Source of the DNA: Kappaphycus alvarezii
Lineage: Eukaryota > Rhodophyta > Florideophyceae > Gigartinales > Solieriaceae
NCBI GenBank assembly: GCA_002205965.3
Contig: NADL03000073.1
Span: forward strand, 1-64,000
Length of the DNA stretch: 64,000 nt
Reading direction: 5' to 3'
The notes beneath the pieces were generated by a model. It saw only the letters and a program-made list of their open reading frames with translations. It searched no databases and was not told the origin of the DNA. The position numbers were made by a program, and so were the translations under genes. Shown here piece by piece: positions 56,445 to 64,000 of the stretch (its first letter is position 1; each line of letters starts with the position of its first letter).

Positions 56445-56790
56445 GTTGGGGATCACGTTGGGGGTGGGGATGGGGGTGCGGGTGTGCAGGGGGATGGGGT
56501 GGCCGGTAGGGACGGGGATGGGTGTGTGGGTGCGGTTTGTGATGGGGGTGGGGGTGCGGATGGGGATTGGGGTGTGGGTGGGGATGGGGCTGCGGGTAGG
56601 TATTGGGTGACTGGTGAGTGGGGACAAGGATTGGGATGGGAGATGGGTGCGGGCTGGGGTAAGGGGGCAGGTTGAGGGAGGATAAGGACAGGATGTGTTG
56701 CACATGCGCGTGGAGGTGGAGGTGGGGTGGAGTCGGGGGTGAAGTTGGGGGCGCAGGTGGGGTGCAGGGAGGGTAAGGGCCGGATATGTT
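56445..56790 (+). repeat. G-rich minisatellite (GGGGNT/GGGGNG type)
   Basis: Repeats of G3-G5 separated by T, AT or TGC cover about 345 bp, with rough 6-12 bp periodicity. The plus strand has many G-tracts that could form quadruplexes. The complement is translated as a His-Pro repeat in a long open frame (56251-56826 minus), which I take as a consequence of the repeat rather than a gene. It adjoins the start of the Myb-like gene. Confidence 0.75.
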
Positions 56791-56829
56791 GCACATGGTT
56801 CCCGCAAAACAGTTTCGCACGACCACTAA

Positions 56830-58440
56830 CTAATGCGATTTCAGCATTGATAGTCACAAGACTTTATCAGATTTCAGCAACTAAATACAGTATGTAATTT
56901 TTATTCAAAAGTTTCTCATATTTGTAACAGGAAATTTGTGGCCAAATACCTCTAATATAAAGTCTTTTTATGAGTCTCAATGTTACATTTGCATTTCTAA
57001 TCTCGTTAGATAATTTATTGCACCCAATGAAATTTTCAGTCGGCCTTTTTGCCATCACCGGAAAACTTTACCATAATTTCTTGGTTAATTATATATGTTT
57101 TGGAGACTTTTCTTATGTCCAAACGTCTCCTTATTATTTTTAAAGCTCTCCTCAATGCTGTAAAATAAAATAATTTCAAATGATTTTTACTGTGAAACAA
57201 GTTATTATTTGGGCTGGATCAATTTTTCAGGTTAGAATCGAAAAATATAACCCATTTCAGATAGTATGATTTCCAGTAGTAGAGCTATTTCCATTCATAA
57301 AAAGGATGAGAACAATCAAAAATACAGAAAATGTGAAGAAACTTATGTTATAAATTTGAATGAGAGTAAAGAATGTATAGCACAGCCGGCAGAAGTACTA
57401 CTTGAAGCTACCACTAGTGTCGTTTGTTCTGCTATTTGCGGTTCAGCGATGAATCTTTCAGGTTTCTAGAGAGCTCGGGCCCATTTTTGATGATATATAT
57501 GCAAGTTTCTATGTCTGAGTAGTTTCGGTGCCATATGTTTCGTAAGGGGCGAAAAATATGATAACATTTTTCTTCCAGGCGCTATTAAAAGTAGATAAAT
57601 CTTTGTCATAGATATTAAAGATCGAAAATAAATGGAACGATGGCAATATTGAAGCCCTATGACATGAGTAAGGGTACGTTTAGGGTATCTTTCAATGACT
57701 AGATTACGTTTTCACCGCGTAATAAGGCTTTCAGAAGATTATTCATCATAAAAGTTCCCAATTGTCGAGAAAAAGAATGTAGTAGAACTACATACTTATT
57801 GATAAAAAATGTCTCGCAACCTGTTTTGACTGTCCAAACCCTTCATACTACCATTATCTATATCCGCGTGCTACCCGAGCTGTTTGAAGAAGGGCAAAAC
57901 GTTCAATTAGCAGAAAGTAATTTTAGACAAGAATGTAGACCACTAGAGACCAAAAATTCGATTCATAGAGCAGGAAAGTGCTCTAGGTCTCACCAAAATT
58001 GCATGTTCTCACCAACTGAGTTCTTCAAATTCAAAAGTTTTCAGGAAATTCCGGGCTAAGACATTCGCACTCACACATCATACCCATTTAAATAGCTTAA
58101 TTTCTTGAATTTTTTGACCTGTAGATGGAGGTGGTCAGGAAGCAATATTTTAAACCTAAATGCTGACCGAAAAATGCAGCGACCGTAGCTTCGATTGTTA
58201 CTAGTCAGATATCAAATGGATTCCAGATATGAAAAGCTTGATAATGTTTTAGAAAGGTCTCTGAACTAGATAAGGGATAGAAAATATTGACGTCAAGCGT
58301 TATTAGGCAAAAAAATCCGGCACGGATCCACTTGAGAAATGTTTATCGCAAGCTGCTTATCTGAGGATGTATGATACCTTCTCCCCGTTACGATTACCGT
58401 ATATTACGACGTTACAGAGAAGAAAAAGAACTTCATCGCG
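56830..58440. other. AT-rich unassigned stretch
   Basis: Open frames stay under 90 codons and show no motif. Nothing recognised. Confidence 0.3.
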
Positions 58441-58685
58441 TCAATAATTCCATCGTACAACCTCCGCTCCATCCGCAACGGAGAAGTCCAAGGTCACGAT
58501 TATAACCTTAGTATGTCCTTCGTACTCCACAGGAACTCCCTTATTGTTATACACCAGTGGCTCCCATGGGTTAAGCCAATCCTCCACTGCCCTTTTTACT
58601 CCTCTGCCTCTTCTTCCTCCTCTTTCGCCTCTGTCTCCTCGAAAAGATGACGGCGGATCCACTCCCAAACGCGTTCCAAGTCCAT
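58441..58685 (-). pseudogene. Small acidic ORF resembling family D in layout
   Basis: From ATG 58685-58683 the minus strand reads VWEWIRRHLFEETEAKEEEEEAEE. After a stop and frame change it gives AVEDWLNPWEPLVYNNKGVPVEY and ends at TGA 58443-58441. The order of a basic/aromatic helix with IRRHLF, a glutamate run and then a W/P-containing segment recalls the IIEFVRRLF and glutamate stretch of family D. Similarity is limited to that layout, and the family D promoter is not seen upstream. It may be a distant member or a coincidence of acidic repeats. Confidence 0.3.
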
Positions 58686-59279
58686 CCTTCTAGAGTAATT
58701 CACGTACTGAGTTGATCCATTGGCCATCAAAGCCAGACTATTGATGCTACGGTGGGCCCTGGATGATTTATTGATGGTCTGGGTCCGGCGAAGTCAGTTA
58801 ATGTTGAGTACGAAGTGGTTGAGCCGATAAGGTGGTTGATGAGAATCTTTCTTGCCTCAACGACGTAGCTATCGAACTTTAAACAGGGGCATGACTTCGA
58901 TAATTTTCTCATTTTAGGTCGGAAACAAAGCGAAGCAATGTTGTTGCTTTGATTTTGCATGTCTTCCTGGCAATAATCAATAATCTGCTTGATAAAATAT
59001 CATAACTGAATTTGATGACAAAGCCGATCACGAGTTTAAATACTTTTTTTAAGAAAAGAGGGGCCAAATCTTCAAACATAAAATATAAAATGGAGTCTTA
59101 CAGTGAATTTAGATTCAGAAAGGAAAATAACTGAAGGATTTCGTTTTTATTGAAAGAAGAGCTAGGAAGAAGAGCTAGGGCAGTAGATTTGAAATAGGAG
59201 AGGTCTATAATGGATCTCGTGGTGAAAGAAACAGGAATTTGCGGCGAGGACCGGTTCCGTAGTAGCAATAGCATCAGCT
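58686..59279. other. Unassigned stretch
   Basis: A minus-strand frame of 77 codons (58727-58960) has no motif. No other content recognised. Confidence 0.2.
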
Positions 59280-59580
59280 GCCTTTCCCGCACGTAGTGCT
59301 CAGATAAGCAAGCTCTGTGATAGTTTCCTGATCCGCCCTCTAACCGAGTTGGCGACATGCGAAGAGGCCAAAGCCGCATTTAGTGCGTGGTCTTCCTGAT
59401 GCAGCCCGCACGACTTATTGCCATTCAGCATCTTTTGTTCCGAACACCCTCTCACACAAAAGCTGCTGACCAGTGGAGTCAATGCGGTACGATATGAGGA
59501 GCTGTCTCAGGGCGACACCCGCACAAGAGCTTTTCGGGAATCTATGAGACAGCTAAACGGTGCCAAATCTAGGTCCACTG
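59280..59580 (+). pseudogene. Family B element fragment (region after the RT)
   Basis: FSIFCSEHPLTQKLLTSGVN, then TRAFRESMRQLNGAK, aligns with FSVICSQKTLSQNTLTGAIH, then RQSFRASMALQGAREW at 62280-62430 and with the corresponding part at 15.25-15.37 kb. It is a separate older insertion just before the larger copy. Confidence 0.5.
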
Positions 59581-59769
59581 TGTTCCAAGCTCAGTTCTCA
59601 AAACCTCCATTACCACGCAGAACTTCTCAATTACACTCGTACCGGTTTCAGATGACCAAGCTCCCGCAGCTCCAAACCGAAGGCACAACATCGCGTCACA
59701 GAACCCCGATCTTTGTGAACAGACTCTGCCCTCTCTAAAGCAGATCGTCACAACCCACACCCCAGTCAT

Positions 59770-62560
59770 GTCGCATATATCGAAAAAGTTCGGGGTTGTC
59801 TAGCAGAGACGTATGCAAAGTCGATGGACGATGCAGTGAACGCTTCTCTTGCTGATAATTCACGAGCAACTCAGGCGCTCACAAAAATATTTCTGTTCGA
59901 AGCGTTTTTCTTACGAACTTTTACGCGGCAGATTACTGCTCCAGTGAATACTGATGGCACTCTATTAGGGACAAAATGAGGAATGAATAGATTTATGGAA
60001 CGTGGGGCAGATTATTACACTTTGGGTGCAAGAACTCGACCAGCCCAAAAACCGCACTGCACCAGCTCCTTTCACTTCGGACCAGCAACATTTCAATATT
60101 GAAAGGGCGACAAAACTGGCCAAAGAGGGTGCATACGGAAAGGCTGCACAAGCTTTGCGCTCGCTAGGCGTTCTACTAGCTACCAGTGATGTAATCGGTG
60201 CCCTTATCGATAAACGTCCCCAGGAGGCCTCCGATGAAACATCTCTAGTCAGTGGAACATTTTCTACCAACTGCAGTTTCCGACCGATCACCGAAGACGA
60301 AGTCCTCGGTGCTTTCAGGGCATTTAAACCAGGTACACCCCCGGAGGCTAAGGCCTAAAGCCTTGCCAGCTGGTAGAATTGTTAAGACGTCCATCCTCAT
60401 TGGGGAATTCCGGCTTTTTGGCAGCTCTTACGGACTTATTAATGGTTTAGCAACTGGAAAAGCACCAGCCTTTCTCGCCCTTGGATCGCTGGTTCTCCAC
60501 TAACCCCGTTAGCAAAAAAATACATGTCGCCTAGGCCAATCGCCGTTGGGGAGGCTCTGCTCAGATTGGTATGTAGCTGCTTAATGAAGTGAGAGTCCCA
60601 GAAGGAGACAGGCTACCTCCAACTCTCCGAGTGGGTATCACCACAAAGTCGGCTACCGACACAGTCGTGCACGGAATCCGAAGAGTCGTTCAAAAGTACG
60701 GCAGTGATCCAGCATATGGGATTTTGAAGGTCGATCTCAAGAAAGCTTTTAATATGTGCAGCATACCGGCTTTTCCGACCGCGGTGTGACAGCTATTCCC
60801 ATATTTACGGCCCTGGGTCTCATACTACTATGCACACGAGCCCGCATTCCTGTGGATAGGTAGTCACACCATAAGAAGCGTCTGCGGGACCCAGCAAGGA
60901 GACAACCTCGGAAACCTCCACCTCGACCTGGTGCTGCACCCTATTATCCTCAGAATACAAAAACTCCTCATTTCGGAGGAAAAGGAGAACAGAGATTTGG
61001 AAAAGTTGTTACTTCAACTGTGGTTATAAAAAATAAATGATATGTGTAGATCCGAAATAGTTAATTCCAAATAAATGAATAATTAATTACCTGAATAGGA
61101 CTGAGAATAATAATAAAAGGAAAACAAATATTTATTGATCGACGGAGATAGTTCGATGGCCCGAGGCTTGCTAAAACTTTCCAACAGCCTAAGACTGTTT
61201 ATACCGCTGATCAGAATAAAAAGCTAGAAAGATAAGTCCACCAGTGAAATATTAGTTGTAGACCAAATTCATGCTCAATAATAATTGATGAATAGTTACC
61301 CAGGCGAGAATTAATCCAAATAATAATTTGCTGGTAATATAATTCCATTGATTATAACTGCAGAGTTTAAAAACCAACGAGCAAACATAAAAATTGCTTC
61401 ACGTGTATTGCATTTTAAAACATGGACCAGTGAAAATAGATAAAATTATTTTCGATGCTTCACAATAAATAAACATATCTGAACTCTGATAAAAAATTAT
61501 TCCACACTTTTTTTATCACTGTATTCGATATGGAAAACCAATTCAATAGTTTCCCAATACCTGTAAAATATTTTCCAATTTTCACAGTGGTACCACGATG
61601 ACGGGTACATCATCGTGCGCTACGACCAAATCGTCATAGCCATCGAGGTACTTCGCTTCGTGGATGCTGAAAGCCGAGGACTGCACTTGTCGCTGCCGAA
61701 GTGCACCGTCCGGTGGCCTGCAGCCCCTCCAGGTTCATTACAGAGTCTTTACCCAGACAGGATTAAGCAAGAGTACAGCGAGGGTACTTCCGTCCTGAAA
61801 GCCCCCGTCGGTACTAAGGAATAAGCCTCACGGTCCTTTACTAACCATGTCTTATATCTTAGACCATTCCTCGAGACCATTGCTGACGTTGAGGATAGAC
61901 ATGTGGCGTTCCATCTTTTTCGTAACTGTTTTGGCTTTTGCAAAGTAGGCTCATTGTTGCGCGTCGCCCCCCCCATCTTGCACTGGAGAAGGAGCGAAGA
62001 GTTGACAGATGATGGAGTGCTTCGTTCGAGAATTGGCAAGAGGGCTACTGGACTCGGAGGTATTTCGAGACTCCAGCTACCGGTCAGACCCAGGAAGAAA
62101 AACCATCTCTTGAAATCGGGCTCAACTCCGCAAACAAAATCGCGGCTGCAGTATTCTTGGCTTTTAGTTATCATCTAGCAAGCTTCGCAAGACCTTGCCC
62201 AGCTCCCATTAAGGAGCTGGGAACATACGAAGCAGCTGCAGACGGCCATCGGAGGTGGTCGACGTCTTGCCTGCCGCCTAGGGTTATCCCGTTTAGTGTA
62301 ATTTGCTCGCAAAAAACACTATCGCAAAATACGTTGACGGGCGCAATCCATGAGGCGGTGCAAGAACGAATTGCTCTTGGGGATTCCAAGAGGCAGTCGT
62401 TTCGTGCGTCTATGGCCCTCCAGGGAGCTAGGGAATGGGTGCATTATCCGCCATGTCCCTGACTACAGGCGAGCGTTGAACCTCGGTAACTCTCCGTGTG
62501 GCTTCAATACTACTGTCAAGTACCACTTCGAGGTCTTTTGCGAGAAGGGTTACTTGGCGA
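59770..62560 (+). pseudogene. Family B element, nearly full polymerase region
   Basis: Order: an N-terminal region with ATKLAKEGAYGKAAQALRSLGV (about 60104-60170), PITEDEVLGAFRAFKPGTPP, RPIAVGEALLRLV (60535-60575), GILKVDLKKAFN (60718-60755, palm aspartate), LRPWVSYYYAHEPAFLW, HTIRSVCGTQQGDNLG (60866-60915), and a 562-bp insertion. The active-site box YHDDGYIIV follows at 61593-61619, then the thumb (DRHVAFHLFRNCFGFCKV, about 61895-61945) and the post-RT linker to about 62560. The zinc/RLE region is lost or unrecognisable after that point. Several stops and frameshifts occur. It complements the copies at 15055 and 16690, which keep only the nuclease end. Confidence 0.7.
61025..61586. mobile_element. 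AT-rich 562-bp insertion in the RT active site
   Basis: GTGGT at 61020-61024 and again at 61587-61591 is a 5-bp target duplication. Skipping the insertion and one copy restores the RT frame at the QLWYHDD box. No ORF, no clear terminal inverted repeats and no GT-AG arrangement in the right register, so it is an insertion, not an intron. A weakly similar sequence is at about 53040-53500. Confidence 0.6.
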
Positions 62561-62748
62561 TCATGTCGGTTGATCCTGCGGGTTCCATGCAAGCATTGCA
62601 TGAGATGATCTCCATGTACATCGAGTGTCTCCGGGCAATTCGTTCTCGGGAATGGCGTGCTAGGGTGAAAATGAAAGATGCTTTGAAGATATCAAAAGGT
62701 GTTTAAATTTCTATGCAGACGCGGAAATGATTGTAGTCCTTACAATTT

Positions 62749-63314
62749 TCAATCCCCTACACTAGATCCAAAAAAATCATCAAAAATATCTATACCAACC
62801 AAACTGTCCCCACAAATATCCTCTTGTGGCTTACAATTATCTATTTCTTCCCGGGAGATATCTAATCTATTAAATGTGTCCCCATCCGGTTCCAACTTTG
62901 ATAACCACCTGGTCCGCACTATCCAACCCCCGCCCCACCATTCCAACACTCCCCATTTCTTCCTCCCCCTCATCCTCCGCATCCTCCTCCTCAAGCCCCT
63001 CTTCATCCTTTTCGTTGTACTCTTCTTCTTCCTCCTTGTCTCCCTAGTCCTAATTGTCGTAAACCAATCCCGGGGTCGCCCACTGCTCAAACGTCTCCCA
63101 GCTCCATCCTCGACCCCCCTCCTCTTACCCCCACTTATCTCCTCCGCCTCATCCTGAATGAACAAACGAAGAACGAATTAGATCAACTTCCTCTCAGTTT
63201 GCCGGCAGAGATATTCATCGCGGTCAGTAGGGCCGAAAAGTAGTAGGGTAATGATGTTTAGGGGCGAGGGTGGCTAGTTTTAGAAATGGCGTTGGAAGGG
63301 TATAGTTCATTCAT
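62749..63314 (-). pseudogene. Family D small acidic protein, copy c
   Basis: The ATG is at 63314-63312. The N-terminus aligns with copies a and b through ISKT and, after a frameshift, PTDRDEYLCRQTERKLI, a stop, FVLRLFIQDEAEE. The acidic stretch with EEEMGSVGMVGRGLDSADQ is in another frame (about 63030-62930). The C-terminus LDISREEIDNCKPQEDICGDSLVGIDIFDDFFG is in the 63165-62749 frame and ends at 62749. Three or more lesions. It shows the unbroken spacing around the point where copy b carries the MITE. Confidence 0.55.
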
Positions 63315-63835
63315 TTTGCAGAAATTTGGAGAGTTTCGGGTGATAGAGGGTGGTTTAAATGGGTAGGGGTAGAGGACTTGTGAGTAGAATGATCAAAGAT
63401 GTTTGAAACTTGGAATGAAGGGGTTTGAATAGGCTTCCAAGGGTGTATTCTATAGATTTGAAAAAGATAATATAAATCTAAAAGTGAATTTCAGTATTGA
63501 ATTTGCCCCTTTTTCTCAGAAAAATGAATTCTGAGAGGAAGATGAGCAAATATGGACGCAGAACTTGATTTGGGATCGATTTGGAGGAGTGTATACAATA
63601 TTAAAATATCTAGGTAAAACAACAGTAATTTTTGGAGAGGACCGCAGGAAGGGTAAGTGCAGATAGGGAAGAAAAGATAGAGTCTGTTTGGGCTGTTTGG
63701 GCTGAGCAAAGTAAGAGAGGGCGAGTGAGGACCGTAGGTATAGGCAAATTCGTAAAGGATAAGGCGCTACATTATATTCAATTCAGAGGACGACGATGAC
63801 GAAAAAATTTGCGAATCGCGCGCTGGTGACACCCA
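63315..63835 (-). promoter_or_regulatory. Family D upstream region, copy c
   Basis: The TATA position is changed to TATTCAAA (complement of 63424-63431), 110 bp before the ATG. The rest aligns with copies a and b to about 63835, including CGTCATCGTCGTCCTC at the far end. The remaining bases to 64000 hold nothing recognised. Confidence 0.5.
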
Positions 63836-64000
63836 TCATTGTGGTATCACAGTTGAAGTAACAACTTTGCCAATCTGTTTTCTCCCCTTTCTCTGAACTG
63901 AATAGTTCTTTTATTTCGAGGATAATAGGGTGCAGCGCCAGGTCAAAGAGGAGGCCTCCGAAGTCGTCTCAATGTTCCCGCATACGCTTCTCATGATAAA

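Noticed and set aside
56251-56826. 191-codon His-Pro-rich ORF on the minus strand
   Set aside because: The composition is dictated by the G-rich minisatellite on the other strand; only its last 50 codons look protein-like.
61025-61586. Spliceosomal intron in the family B RT
   Set aside because: None of the cut positions that restore the frame gives GT-AG; the 5-bp duplication fits an insertion better.

Overview
This is a eukaryotic genome window made almost entirely of transposable-element relics; I recognise no single-copy host gene. The lineage cannot be fixed from the sequence. The mixture of Ty3, copia-like and DIRS-type retroelements, RLE-type non-LTR elements, piggyBac and PIF/Harbinger transposons, with TATA boxes and AATAAA signals, fits a protist, alga, early-diverging fungus or simple animal. 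No bacterial gene organisation, CRISPR array, rRNA or convincing tRNA was seen. The repeats have intermediate G+C; about 31.2-39.7 kb and 46.6-53.9 kb are AT-rich and nearly ORF-free.

Left part (1-20.9 kb). Small dispersed pieces lie next to each other. They include a recurrent gene family of unknown function (called family D here) at 1-650 and 4.37-5.77 kb, the second copy split by a 439-bp TA-flanked MITE. Other pieces are a copia-like relic (1.9-2.9 kb), two truncated Ty3-type LTR fragments in inverted orientation (5.8-6.2 and 9.2-9.5 kb), a PIF/Harbinger transposase relic (7.6-8.4 kb), a piggyBac relic (13.5-14.9 kb), and several 5'-truncated copies of two non-LTR families whose C-termini carry a zinc-binding CCHC-like motif and a PD-(D/E)XK (RLE-like) endonuclease. 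I call these families A and B. One A copy (12285-13424) is still open.

Middle (18.2-29.7 kb). A DIRS-type tyrosine-recombinase retroelement (RT, RNase H, YR, + strand) is split inside its recombinase gene by a full-length Ty3 element (20961-28393, coding on the - strand). That element has gag, zinc knuckles, protease, RT, RNase H, integrase, and an extra third ORF containing a duplicated domain. A solo LTR of the same family (28982-29701) with a perfect 5-bp target duplication follows.

Right part. A second, more decayed DIRS-type element (39.74-42.4 kb), a family B RT fragment (43.4-44.5 kb) and an internally deleted Ty3 relic (45.2-46.6 kb) precede the ORF-poor AT-rich block. Then come a two-gene PIF/Harbinger element (DDE transposase and Myb/SANT-like protein, convergent, 54.25-56.3 kb), a G-rich minisatellite, a near-complete family B element (59.8-62.6 kb) whose RT active-site region is interrupted by a 562-bp insertion, and a third copy of family D (62.7-63.8 kb).

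Nearly every coding unit is broken by stops or frameshifts, so the window reads as a layered record of nested insertions rather than a set of working genes. The points most worth following are the family D genes with their shared promoter, the duplicated third ORF of the Ty3 element, the mosaic LTR, and the nested insertions that can be read to the base.
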